The notes below the pieces were generated by a model that was given only the letters and a program-made list of their open reading frames with translations, was not told where the DNA came from and ran no database searches. Positions 1-7,940 of a DNA stretch of 64,000 bases are shown piece by piece. The position numbers and the translations under genes were made by a program. This DNA is from Burkholderia sp. GAS332 (GTDB lineage: Bacteria; Pseudomonadota; Gammaproteobacteria; Burkholderiales; Burkholderiaceae). The stretch spans positions 2,666,001-2,730,000 of the forward strand of contig FSRV01000002.1 in assembly GCA_900142905.1 (NCBI GenBank). Direction: 5' to 3'. Within the stretch, counting starts at the first letter, position 1. Each line of letters starts with the position of its first letter.

Positions 1-957
1 CGCGCCGTTCGGGCACTGGATCGATGCCGGGTCGAAATTGCACATACGCGGATCGGCCAGCAGGCCGTCCGGCACGCCGGGCTGGCCACCGCAGGCAGCA
101 ACGACCGCCTTGTGCAGCACGGCAACCTTGTCGGCATAGAGCACGGCATTGCCCGTGCTGGTGCCGGTGGTGCTGTTCGATTCCACGCTCCAGCCGTGAT
201 ACAGCGAGTTCTGGATCTGGAAGTGTGCGGCCGGGGCGCCAGCGATGATGCCGTTGTAGTCGGCCGGATAGCGCTGCGCGGCCATCAGCGCTTCGCGGCC
301 ACCGTCAGAGCAACCCACGAAGTACGAATACTTCTGCGCCTGCCCGTAATAGGCCTGAATCAGCTTCTTCGCCGCGAGCGTCGTGATGTGCTGGCCGCGG
401 TAAGCGAAGTCAGCCTGCTTTTGCGGATCCGTGGTCCAGGTGGCATCCTGGCCTGAATGCCCCATGTCGGTGGCTGCCGTCACGAAGCCGCCTTTCTGCA
501 CCAGTGGGCAGGTATAGCTGAAGCTGAACGAGCTTTGCTGCGTCGGATCGCTCACGTTGCCGCACAGGCCACCGCAGCCCAGTGCCGCGAAACGTTGCGT
601 ATAGGTGCTGACAGGCAGGGCCACCTCGAAGGTGTTCGAGGGGGCGAGCGTGCCCTTCACCGTACAGAAGCTGACAGCGGCGCCATTGATGGTGGCGCTG
701 GTGACGGTAGCCGACGTAATCGAACTGCCCGCACCGCCGATGTCGGTGATATCCATCGAGGCCAGCTTGGAACAATCGACGACCGGTGCAATGACGGCTA
801 GCGCGCTAGTGGTCGCCGTCGTTGCGGCGGAGCCGACGCTGCCGCTGCCGCAAGCGGCAACGATGGCCGCAGTCACACAGATGGTGAACACTGCGAGCAG
901 CGAGCCGGTTCGCGCACGGGCGCGCGCGAACAGCCCGATGGGATGTCGAGTTTTCAT
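1..957 (-). CDS. Tannase/feruloyl esterase family lipoprotein (3' end beyond window)
   Basis: The reading frame is open from an ATG at 957 through the left edge, giving 319 codons, so the C-terminus is missing. Residues 1-36 form a lipoprotein signal with lipobox IVAAC and Cys36. The serine-hydrolase nucleophile lies in GCSDGGRE with Ser217, the hallmark of the tannase/feruloyl esterase family, and several cysteines fit an exported disulfide-bonded enzyme. Family members hydrolyse gallate or ferulate esters outside the cytoplasm. An SD-like AAGGAG sits just upstream of the start. Its neighbours, LigJ/LigK-type enzymes, an aromatic-acid carrier and a porin, favour release of gallate or a related phenolic acid. 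Tannase and feruloyl esterase activity cannot be separated from the sequence alone. Confidence 0.9.
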   Translation of the reverse strand, partial: MKTRHPIGLFARARARTGSLLAVFTICVTAAIVAACGSGSVGSAATTATTSALAVIAPVVDCSKLASMDITDIGGAGSSITSATVTSATINGAAVSFCTVKGTLAPSNTFEVALPVSTYTQRFAALGCGGLCGNVSDPTQQSSFSFSYTCPLVQKGGFVTAATDMGHSGQDATWTTDPQKQADFAYRGQHITTLAAKKLIQAYYGQAQKYSYFVGCSDGGREALMAAQRYPADYNGIIAGAPAAHFQIQNSLYHGWSVESNSTTGTSTGNAVLYADKVAVLHKAVVAACGGQPGVPDGLLADPRMCNFDPASIQCPNGA

Positions 958-970
958 ACTTATCTCCTTA

Positions 971-986
971 CGTTAGTATTTCTAAT
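971..986. promoter_or_regulatory. Imperfect palindrome shared with porin promoter
   Basis: CGTTAGTATTTCTAAT lies immediately upstream of the tannase SD. It matches 13 of 16 positions of the element at 6081-6096 upstream of the porin. The arms GTTAG and CTAAT/CTAAC are inverted around a short AT centre. It could be an operator or part of the promoter. The function is inferred from repetition and placement. Confidence 0.4.
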
Positions 987-1045
987 CATTAGTCAAATAA
1001 ACCGACTCATACATCTCGCGGTGACACCACGCGCTTAGACCTACC

Positions 1046-1753
1046 TCATGCCGGATCCATGCCGTGCGCAAGCTTGACCGGCGCCCCCTGAGGCGAGGCC
1101 AGGAACGAGATCAACGCCTGTGCCTCGTCCGCGTGCCCAGCCGCCGTACAAACCGCGGCCGAGAAAACAGTAACAACCTGGATATCAGGCGGCAGTGACC
1201 CGATGACATCAACACCCGGCAAGTGGATCAGCTCGCTCAATTGCTGGAAACCAAGTTCGACCTCCCCGCTCGCGATAAGCGAGCCCACTGGAACGCCGGG
1301 CGGGGCTTGCACAATGCGCGGCGCAATCGTCTCAGCAATGCCCCAGCGTTCGAACAGGCGCGACAGATGCGAACCGCTGGGCCCCGTCGAGTAGCCGATG
1401 CTGCGCGCGGCCAGCACGGCATCGCGGACAGCCGCTTCACTCGCGATCGCGGGTTGCGGCGCCCCGGTTGCCACGGCAATCGCCACGCCCGAGCGGGCCA
1501 GGTCTGCACGACTGCCCGGAACGATCCGGCCGGCCATCGCCAGCCGATCGATCGCGTCCGCCGCCAGCACGACCATATCGAACGGCTCGCCGTCCTGAAC
1601 GCGCCGAGCCGCCTCGACCCCGCCAAGCGATTCGATCGACACGCGCTGCGGCGAATGCCGCGCGTACTGCTTGACAAGGTCGGTCAGCACATTGCGGGTC
1701 GCCATTGAGGAGAGTCCGCGGACGGCGTGGCTCACGGTTTGATCGGTGACCAT
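1046..1753 (-). CDS. ModA-like substrate-binding-fold protein, no signal peptide
   Basis: This 235-aa protein resembles the periplasmic molybdate/extracellular solute-binding type II fold. It has an N-terminal region like the LTDLVKQY helix, the motif FDMVVLAADAID and a C-terminal FLASPQGAP stretch typical of ModA relatives. Unlike a transport binding protein it has no signal peptide or lipobox, and no ABC permease or ATPase is nearby. The start at 1753 is preceded by a GAAAGGG SD and lies 13 bp after the LigK-like gene, so the two are probably cotranscribed. In this operon a cytoplasmic enzyme or sensor role, for example the missing oxalomesaconate tautomerase step, is possible but unproven. 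Confidence 0.75.
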   Translation of the reverse strand: MVTDQTVSHAVRGLSSMATRNVLTDLVKQYARHSPQRVSIESLGGVEAARRVQDGEPFDMVVLAADAIDRLAMAGRIVPGSRADLARSGVAIAVATGAPQPAIASEAAVRDAVLAARSIGYSTGPSGSHLSRLFERWGIAETIAPRIVQAPPGVPVGSLIASGEVELGFQQLSELIHLPGVDVIGSLPPDIQVVTVFSAAVCTAAGHADEAQALISFLASPQGAPVKLAHGMDPA

Positions 1754-1766
1754 GTTGACTGCCCTT

Positions 1767-2456
1767 TCAGTCGATGTAGCGCAGTCCGGCCTGTCGCAAA
1801 GGCTCGCGCATGTTGTACATGTCCAGGCCCAGTACGCCGGAGGCCAGCTTCGCGCGCTTCCCCGCTTCGTTGGCTTCGCGTGCAGTCGCTCTTTCAAGTA
1901 CTTCCGGCGCCGACGCTGCCGGCACCACGACCACGCCATCGTCGTCGGCCACGACGACATCGCCGGGATTGACTAGCGCACCCGCGCAAATCACCGGTAT
2001 GTTCACGGAACCGAGCGTCGCCTTGACCGTCCCTTTGGCCGAGATCGCCTTGCTCCACACCGGAAACTTCATCTCGGCCAGCACGCGCACGTCGCGCACG
2101 CCACCATCGACGACCAGCCCCCGCGCGCCGCGTGCCTGAAAACTCGTCGCCAGCAGGTCGCCGAAAAAGCCGTCAGTGCAGTCTGTCGTAACCCCGGCAA
2201 TGACGATATCGCCTGGTTGGATCTGCTCCGCCGCGACATGCAGCATCCAGTTGTCGCCCGGCTGCAGCAGGACCGTGACGGCAGTGCCGCACGCCTGTGC
2301 GCCGACCTGAATCGGACGCATGTAGGGTTTCATCAGCCCGGTACGTCCCATTGCCTCATGCACCGTGGCCGTCCCTAGAACACCGAGCTTTGCCGCGACG
2401 TCACCGTCTGCCCGCCGAATGTTGCGATATACGACGCCGAGTTCAACCATGATCAA
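1767..2456 (-). CDS. ligK: 4-carboxy-4-hydroxy-2-oxoadipate aldolase (RraA/LigK family)
   Basis: The 229-aa protein belongs to the RraA-like fold. It carries the signature [15 protein letters not shown] followed by DGGVRDV, which holds the Arg-Asp pair that binds pyruvate and the divalent metal in CHA aldolases. The family cleaves 4-carboxy-4-hydroxy-2-oxoadipate to pyruvate and oxaloacetate at the end of the protocatechuate 4,5-cleavage and gallate pathways, in the cytoplasm. Its ATG overlaps the stop codon of the upstream LigJ-like gene by 4 bp (2453-2456), implying translational coupling. The length is normal for the family. Some RraA-like proteins have other activities, but the LigJ neighbour makes the aldolase call strong. 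Confidence 0.88.
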   Translation of the reverse strand: MIMVELGVVYRNIRRADGDVAAKLGVLGTATVHEAMGRTGLMKPYMRPIQVGAQACGTAVTVLLQPGDNWMLHVAAEQIQPGDIVIAGVTTDCTDGFFGDLLATSFQARGARGLVVDGGVRDVRVLAEMKFPVWSKAISAKGTVKATLGSVNIPVICAGALVNPGDVVVADDDGVVVVPAASAPEVLERATAREANEAGKRAKLASGVLGLDMYNMREPLRQAGLRYID

Positions 2457-3478
2457 TGCCCCTTCATTTTCAGTGCTGCGTCGAGGCGCGGATAGACACG
2501 TCGCGCGTTGCCCTCGTAGATCTTGTACCGTTCATCTGCATCAATATGCGCAGCCTCGATGTAGCGTTTCGTGTCGTCGAAATAGTGGCCGGTCTCCGGA
2601 TCGATGCCGCGCACCGCCCCGATCATCTCGCTCGCAAAGAGAATGTTGTCTACGGGAATCACGTGTGTGAGCAAGTCGATGCCAGGCTGGTGATAGACGC
2701 AGGTATCGAAGAAGACGTTGTTGAGCAAATGATCCTTCAACAAAGGCTTTTTCAGTTCCTGCGCAAGCCCGCGAAAGCGACCCCAGTGGTACGGCACCGC
2801 GCCGCCGCCATGCGGAATCACAAAGCGCAGGGTTGGAAAGTCGCGGAACAGGTCCGACGTCAGGCACTGCATGAAAGCGGTCGTGTCCGCATTCAGATAA
2901 TGCGCACCGGTGGTGTGAAAGCACGCGTTACAGCTCGTACTCACATGGATCATCGCGGGAATGTCGTACTCGACCATCTTCTCGTAGATCGGATACCAGT
3001 ATCGATCCGACAAGGGCGGGCTGGTCCAGTGGCCACCTGATGGATCCGGATTGAGATTGATCGCCACGTTGCCGTACTGCTCCACACACTTGACGAGTTC
3101 GGCGATACACGTGGCCGCGTCGACACCTGGGCTTTGCGGCAACATCGCCGCCGGCATGAAATGATCGGGAAAGAGCTGACTCACGCGATAACACAGCTCG
3201 TTGCAGATCGCCGCCCACGTGCTGGAGACCTGCAAGTCTCCAATGTGATGGGCCATAAAGCTGGCGCGCGGGCTGAAAATCGTGAGATCGAGGCCGCGCT
3301 CGCGCATGAGCCACAGTTGATTGCTTTCGATCGACTCGCGTAAGTCGTCGTCGCCGATCTGCAATTCAGAGACATGAGGCCTCTGTGACGGATCGTTGAT
3401 GCCCGCAATCTGGCGGTTTCGCCATGTCTCCAGCGCCTTGGGCGCCGTGGTGTAGTGGCCGTGAATATCGATGATCAT
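2453..3478 (-). CDS. ligJ: 4-oxalomesaconate hydratase (LigJ-type amidohydrolase)
   Basis: The 341-aa protein is an amidohydrolase-fold enzyme of the ACMSD/LigJ group. The metal-binding HxH is at residues 6-8 (IDIHGH), a further histidine is in the MIHVS strand, and [14 protein letters not shown] is present. LigJ enzymes hydrate 4-oxalomesaconate to CHA, the substrate of the LigK-type aldolase encoded next. The ATG at 3478 has a GGAG SD, whereas a longer in-frame extension lacks one. It is the LigJ rather than the PIG-L-type GalB hydratase. The dioxygenase that makes oxalomesaconate and a LigU/GalD tautomerase are not seen in the window. Confidence 0.87.
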   Translation of the reverse strand: MIIDIHGHYTTAPKALETWRNRQIAGINDPSQRPHVSELQIGDDDLRESIESNQLWLMRERGLDLTIFSPRASFMAHHIGDLQVSSTWAAICNELCYRVSQLFPDHFMPAAMLPQSPGVDAATCIAELVKCVEQYGNVAINLNPDPSGGHWTSPPLSDRYWYPIYEKMVEYDIPAMIHVSTSCNACFHTTGAHYLNADTTAFMQCLTSDLFRDFPTLRFVIPHGGGAVPYHWGRFRGLAQELKKPLLKDHLLNNVFFDTCVYHQPGIDLLTHVIPVDNILFASEMIGAVRGIDPETGHYFDDTKRYIEAAHIDADERYKIYEGNARRVYPRLDAALKMKGH

Positions 3479-3541
3479 CGTTGCTCCAAACAGCTGATTC
3501 AATTTCCGACGCGAGGCCACCCGTGCCGCGCGCCGGCTTTC

Positions 3542-4891
3542 CTAATGTGCGGTGCCCGGCTGCACAGTAAGCTCGCCAGCCCTCGCGCGCTGAGCCACCA
3601 AGACCGCTAGTGCTGCCAACGCTGCGGGAACCGCCAGCATGGCGAGGATGGCGCCAAACTGCCATCCGAGTCCGAGCAGCGCGCCACCTATCGCGGACCC
3701 AAAGATGCTGCCGAACCGGCCCATGCCGAGCATCCAGCTGACCCCGGTTGCGCGCGCAACGGTCGGGTAACGGCCCGGTGCGAACGCATTCAATCCCGTT
3801 TGGGCACCACTCATGCAGAAACCCGCAGCGAACACCAGCAACGTCAGCGAGGACGACAATGCACCGATCCATGCCAGCGCGAGCACACACAATCCGCCGC
3901 CCAGGTAGGCCGCGCTGATGACCGGTGCCGGACGGACCTTGTCCATCACCCAGCCGACGAGAATCGCGCCGATGGTTCCGCCGATCTGGAACATGGCTGT
4001 CACGTTGGCGGCCGACGTGACTGTCAGCCCGGCGTCCCGCATCAGCGTGGGCAGCCAGCCGGTCAGCAGATAGATGACGAGCAAGCCCATGAAATAGGTG
4101 ACCCAAAGTGCCGCGGTCATAAAGCCATAGCCTTGCGAGAAGAGCACACCAATCGGTTTGCGCGTCGGCAACGGCGGTTCGTTGGAGACGAAGACCTCGT
4201 CACCGGAAAAGCGCGCACCGCATACCCGGCCGAGGACTGCACCGATACGCGCCGACGGCGCACCGCGCACCGCCAGCAGACGGGCCGACTCAGGCAGCAG
4301 CCACATTTGCAGCGGGATCAGGACCAACGGCAACGCGCCACCGAAAATCAACACTGACCGCCAGCCGTGCGCCGGAATCAACCAACCGGCAGCAAAGCCG
4401 ATCAGGGCCGAACCCAGGTTGAAGCCGGTGAACATGATGGTGATCATCAGCGAACGCTTGCGCTGAGGCGCGTACTCCGACAACAAGGTCGTCGAGTTAG
4501 GCATCGCCGCACCCAGGCCAATACCCGTTAGGAGTCGCAAGGTAGCCATGGCCACCGGCGAGTGAGTAAAGGCCGTCGCGATGGTGAAAATGCCGAACAG
4601 GAAGACCGAGGTAATCAACACCCACTTGCGGCCAACGCGGTCCGAAGCCGGCCCTGCCGCCAGCGCGCCGATGACGAGACCGAGCGGCGCGGCACTCATC
4701 ACCAGACCGAACGCGGGCCGCGAGATCCCCCAGTCGTGGATGATGGCAGGCGCTATAAAGCCCATGATCGCCACGTCCATCCCATCGGCCGTCACCACGA
4801 GAAAGCACAGCGCCACCAGTAGCCACTGGTAAGGCGAGATGGGTCGCTCGTCGATAAATGCCTTGATATCAATTGCCTTTCCGCTTGTCAT
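3542..4891 (-). CDS. MFS aromatic-acid/H+ symporter (AAHS-like)
   Basis: This 449-aa inner-membrane carrier has about 12 hydrophobic segments. The family motif between TM2 and TM3 (GPASDRVGRKWVL) and a DGMDVAIMGF TM1 motif resemble the aromatic acid:H+ symporters PcaK and GalT. The start at 4891 follows AGGAGACAGGAGAG. It lies between the porin and the LigJ-like gene on the same strand, fitting uptake of gallate, protocatechuate or a similar acid. The exact substrate cannot be read from the sequence. Confidence 0.88.
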   Translation of the reverse strand: MTSGKAIDIKAFIDERPISPYQWLLVALCFLVVTADGMDVAIMGFIAPAIIHDWGISRPAFGLVMSAAPLGLVIGALAAGPASDRVGRKWVLITSVFLFGIFTIATAFTHSPVAMATLRLLTGIGLGAAMPNSTTLLSEYAPQRKRSLMITIMFTGFNLGSALIGFAAGWLIPAHGWRSVLIFGGALPLVLIPLQMWLLPESARLLAVRGAPSARIGAVLGRVCGARFSGDEVFVSNEPPLPTRKPIGVLFSQGYGFMTAALWVTYFMGLLVIYLLTGWLPTLMRDAGLTVTSAANVTAMFQIGGTIGAILVGWVMDKVRPAPVISAAYLGGGLCVLALAWIGALSSSLTLLVFAAGFCMSGAQTGLNAFAPGRYPTVARATGVSWMLGMGRFGSIFGSAIGGALLGLGWQFGAILAMLAVPAALAALAVLVAQRARAGELTVQPGTAH

Positions 4892-4964
4892 TGCTTCTCT
4901 CCTGTCTCCTCGCTGCACGTCTCGCGTCAGGCGGCGATCGTGTGCGGGTCTGCCACCGCGTTGT

Positions 4965-6062
4965 TTAGAAGCGGGTGTGGATGCCCACTCGTGCGATCGC
5001 CTGGGTGGCGCTGCTGGACGCACCGTCCGAACTGTTCAAGCCGTTGATCTGCGCTTGAGCGCCAGAATTGGCGCGTTGATAAAGACCGAGTAGGTAGACG
5101 CTCGTCCGCTTGGATAACGCGTAGTCGACGTTGGCCCCGATCTGATGTGCGTGGTTGTTGTCGACAGTCGCGTTGCCTTTCATATACATGTAAGACGCCC
5201 CGGCGCTGAGTGCCGGCGTGAAGTTGTAATGCGCGCCTACGGAGCCTTCGTACACTGACGCACCGTTTGCAGAGTTATGTACCGTGGTGAAAAGCGCATT
5301 CGTGATCCAGCCGCCGAAACGATAGTGCGCACCGACGCCCCAGTTGCGCACGCTCACTTGCGGTGAGCCAGCCGTGTAGTACTTGATATTCGTGTACGCC
5401 GCATTGGCGCCGAACGTTCCGGCGGCGTAATTCAAAGCGAAGCTCTGGGCGTTACCTGCCCCGATGGATCCGGCTACGCCCCCAAACGCATACATGGCCC
5501 CCGCACTGAAGCCGCCGAAAACAGGTGACAGATATTTCACGGAGTTCGCAATGCGCTCGCCCGCCATGCGATCCCAGTCAAAAGCGCCGGTGGGATTCTG
5601 CGGCAGAGCCAGTTTCTGGAACGGACCCGCGCGGAAATCATAGAAATGCCCCGAGATTTCAGCCGGGTCGTCGCCGGCGAAGTAGAGCGAATCCGTCATG
5701 AAGTCGTATTGGTTACCGAGGGTGATCTTCCCAGCCCGGTCGTTGACCAATCCAACGAGGGAGGTTCGGCTGAAAAGACTCGAGTTCGGCATGAACTGGC
5801 CGTTGTCCACCTGAAATTGGTCGACTAGTTCAAAAATAGCCTTGGTACCGCCGCCGAGATCTTCAACGCCTCTGAACCCCCATAGATTCGGTCCGTTGAC
5901 GCCATCGTCCATCTTGACGTTGTGGCTGCCAGCCTGATTGCTGACGTAGGTAATGCCCGTATCTATCAAGCCAAACAGCGTCATGCTGCTCTGGGCGTGA
6001 GCGCCCGTGGCCGCGAAAGTGGCGCTCAACAATGCCAGCGAAAATTTTTTTCTCTTCTTCAC
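4965..6062 (-). CDS. Outer-membrane general porin (Gram-negative porin family)
   Basis: The 365-aa precursor has a signal peptide cleaved after AHA23. The mature start QSSMTLFGLIDTGITYVSNQ is typical of beta-proteobacterial trimeric porins, as are the conserved WGFRGVEDLGGG segment, the FSRTSLVGL segment and a C-terminal VGIHTRF ending in Phe for BAM recognition. It should form a 16-strand diffusion channel. It is the first gene of the leftward catabolic block and shares an upstream element with the tannase, so a role in phenolic uptake is likely. An SD-like AGGAGA is just before the start. Confidence 0.92.
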   Translation of the reverse strand: MKKRKKFSLALLSATFAATGAHAQSSMTLFGLIDTGITYVSNQAGSHNVKMDDGVNGPNLWGFRGVEDLGGGTKAIFELVDQFQVDNGQFMPNSSLFSRTSLVGLVNDRAGKITLGNQYDFMTDSLYFAGDDPAEISGHFYDFRAGPFQKLALPQNPTGAFDWDRMAGERIANSVKYLSPVFGGFSAGAMYAFGGVAGSIGAGNAQSFALNYAAGTFGANAAYTNIKYYTAGSPQVSVRNWGVGAHYRFGGWITNALFTTVHNSANGASVYEGSVGAHYNFTPALSAGASYMYMKGNATVDNNHAHQIGANVDYALSKRTSVYLLGLYQRANSGAQAQINGLNSSDGASSSATQAIARVGIHTRF

Positions 6063-6080
6063 ACAGTCTCCTTACACTTT

Positions 6081-6096
6081 AGTTAGTTTTACTAAT
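6081..6096. promoter_or_regulatory. Palindromic element upstream of porin
   Basis: AGTTAGTTTTACTAAT consists of GTTAGT and ACTAAT arms around TTTT, a near-perfect inverted repeat. It is adjacent to the porin SD and matches 13 of 16 bases of 971-986 before the tannase. The position over a probable transcription start suits a repressor operator or core promoter. No cognate regulator gene is next to it. Confidence 0.45.
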
Positions 6097-6310
6097 TTCA
6101 CTATCTGTTGACTATTTCGTATCCGGGGCGCGAATCTGGAAATGCACTTCTACGTGATGAAGCAGGCTCGTAGGCTTTCTGCAGCTTCAGGCGGGAAGCC
6201 GGGCGCGTCGAAACCTGGCCGCCTTCAGGCGCGTCCGATCTCTGCCTGGCCGCGACCTGAAAGGGTTACGCCAGGTCAATATAGTCGGCTTACCCCTCTT
6301 CCGAAATAGG

Positions 6311-6324
6311 TCCGTCCAGACGGA
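6311..6324. promoter_or_regulatory. Perfect 6-bp-arm inverted repeat
   Basis: TCCGTC, 2-nt spacer, GACGGA. It lies about 250 bp upstream of the porin start in otherwise unassigned DNA and could bind a dimeric regulator. No other copy was noticed in the window. Confidence 0.3.
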
Positions 6325-6418
6325 AGAAGGCAAAAAGAGAGCGCCGAACAGCGTTTTTCTATGGGAGGGTTTTCACGGATTCGACCTTCGTGCCGCGACA
6401 CGATATGGCGTCATGCAA

Positions 6419-6450
6419 ACCATAAGCCACTGATAATTATGGTGTTTTTA
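6419..6450. terminator. Weak hairpin with T run
   Basis: ACCATAA and TTATGGT pair over an 11-nt loop and are followed by GTTTTTA on the plus strand. The stem is AT-rich, and no rightward gene ends just before it, so a terminator role is doubtful. Confidence 0.2.
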
Positions 6451-6584
6451 TTCGGCTTAGGTAAGGAATCTGGCGACTCGACATGGCGTGTCGATGAGCA
6501 TCCCAGGTCCTGAAGATGGGCCAAGCCATTCGGATCCGATAAACAAAACAGATGGCATGCTGTGGTACTTGGCAACCAGGCGAG

Positions 6585-7940
6585 TCACCACTCATTGAGC
6601 GGCGGGAGTGGCACCCTTTCCTGCTGCTGCAGCCTTTTCCTTTTCCAAACGCGTCGCAGCGCGGTTTCCGTATCCACCCAGCGAAAGTCACGCGCGACAC
6701 CTTCTTCGGCAAAATGCATCGTCACCGCGTCGGCCAGTTCCGCTACTTTCGGGTCGTCTTCGCGAGGGAGGTTTTCCAGCCGCGCCGGATGTCCGAAGTC
6801 CCCGCTCCGATCCATCCAGCGATACAAAGCCGGAATGGTCCGCGCCCATTCGCCCTTTCGTGCAATTGCACATAGCCTGCGCCACGCTACCGCGTCGCTG
6901 TCGAGCCAGCGCTTTCGCGCGTCGCTTAGCCGATGCTTTGCGCGCCGCAGGAACATGGCGATGCGCACACGTGCGCCCACCACAACAAGGAGGCCCAGCA
7001 CGATCACACAGCCGGCGAGCAACTGTCCGCCGTGAATCACTATGATCCTGTGCGGCAGACCTTGGCTCATCACATCGGCAGGGATCTCAAAGAGGGGCTT
7101 CTCGCGTCCGGCGGATGCGGAAAACGTCACACCCGGCAACTCGATCGTCTCTTTCTTTTGCGTCGCCGTGTTCCACCATTCAATCTTCACGGGCGGTAAC
7201 TTGAACCGGCCGTTGTGATCGGCGATATAGGTCACGCTGTCGGTTCGCTCGCCCGCGACCAGCCCCACCCGGTCCTGCACAATGTTGCGTGTCGTGGGCG
7301 CTTTAGCGTAGCGCTTCAAGCCGTCGACCTCGCCCAGACTCACCGGCGGAATCAGCATCGACTCAGTGCCGGCTGCGCGTTGCGTGATCGTGCGCGTGAT
7401 CGAATCGCCGACCCGAAGTTCCTGCTTCGACGGCTCGATGGTCTGCGTGGCCGTGAGCCCCGTCGTCGGAAAGAATACGGCCATGTCCTGCGCACCTGGC
7501 GGCAAAGTCGTCACGAGCTTGAGCGCGGGCGTCATGACCTGCACCGGGGTGTTGGCGCCACCACCCGGGAACACGGTAATCGCAAATGGCGGAATGTCGT
7601 AGGTCTTGCCCGCCTGAGGCGCAATGCGATAGGCCCGGCTCACGCCGAACCAGTGCACGCCGTCGACGTCCTCAGAAAGATTGTCGGCCTGTTCGTCCGG
7701 CAGGGTCACAATCGCATCGGCGACCGTGAAGAGCGGCCAGTTCGGCGCTTCGGTAAACCATGTGGTCGTCAGCAGATCGACGACGAGCTTGACCTCGCTG
7801 CCAGCCACGACCGGACCCACGGGGTCGAGATGCGCGCGAACCATGATGCGCGGCGCGGGGTCGGCAAAGGCTGGTGTTAAAGCGCAAGCCGCGCCGAGCC
7901 ACGCGATGACGATCAGAAGCCGTCGAAAAAACGCTGTCAT
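6585..7940 (-). CDS. batD: BatD-like membrane-anchored protein
   Basis: The 451-aa protein has an N-terminal signal peptide (cleavage near AFA-DP, residues 26-28) and a large beta-rich periplasmic part with immunoglobulin-like repeats. A single transmembrane helix lies near residues 302-325 (LLAGCVIVLGLLVVVGARV), followed by a basic cytoplasmic tail of about 120 residues. This layout and its position after two VWA genes match BatD of the Bacteroides aerotolerance locus and its proteobacterial relatives. Its start overlaps the VWA-TPR gene by 4 bp, and it is the last gene of the MoxR operon. The molecular role is unknown; a periplasmic scaffold for the VWA proteins is inferred. Confidence 0.82.
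   Translation of the reverse strand: MTAFFRRLLIVIAWLGAACALTPAFADPAPRIMVRAHLDPVGPVVAGSEVKLVVDLLTTTWFTEAPNWPLFTVADAIVTLPDEQADNLSEDVDGVHWFGVSRAYRIAPQAGKTYDIPPFAITVFPGGGANTPVQVMTPALKLVTTLPPGAQDMAVFFPTTGLTATQTIEPSKQELRVGDSITRTITQRAAGTESMLIPPVSLGEVDGLKRYAKAPTTRNIVQDRVGLVAGERTDSVTYIADHNGRFKLPPVKIEWWNTATQKKETIELPGVTFSASAGREKPLFEIPADVMSQGLPHRIIVIHGGQLLAGCVIVLGLLVVVGARVRIAMFLRRAKHRLSDARKRWLDSDAVAWRRLCAIARKGEWARTIPALYRWMDRSGDFGHPARLENLPREDDPKVAELADAVTMHFAEEGVARDFRWVDTETALRRVWKRKRLQQQERVPLPPLNEW

Larger units (their letters stand above)
6063..6584. other. Intergenic region upstream of porin
   Basis: This 522-bp stretch separates the porin from the BatD-like gene. I find no convincing coding sequence. 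It holds the palindromic element at 6081-6096, a perfect 14-bp inverted repeat TCCGTCCAGACGGA at 6311-6324, and a weak hairpin at 6419-6443 followed by a short T run. The porin promoter must lie here, since the gene is transcribed leftward from this region. Confidence 0.6.

Noticed and set aside
6552..7045. Several overlapping 100-157-codon plus-strand frames
   Set aside because: All are antisense to the BatD-like gene, which has a signal peptide, membrane helix and operon context.
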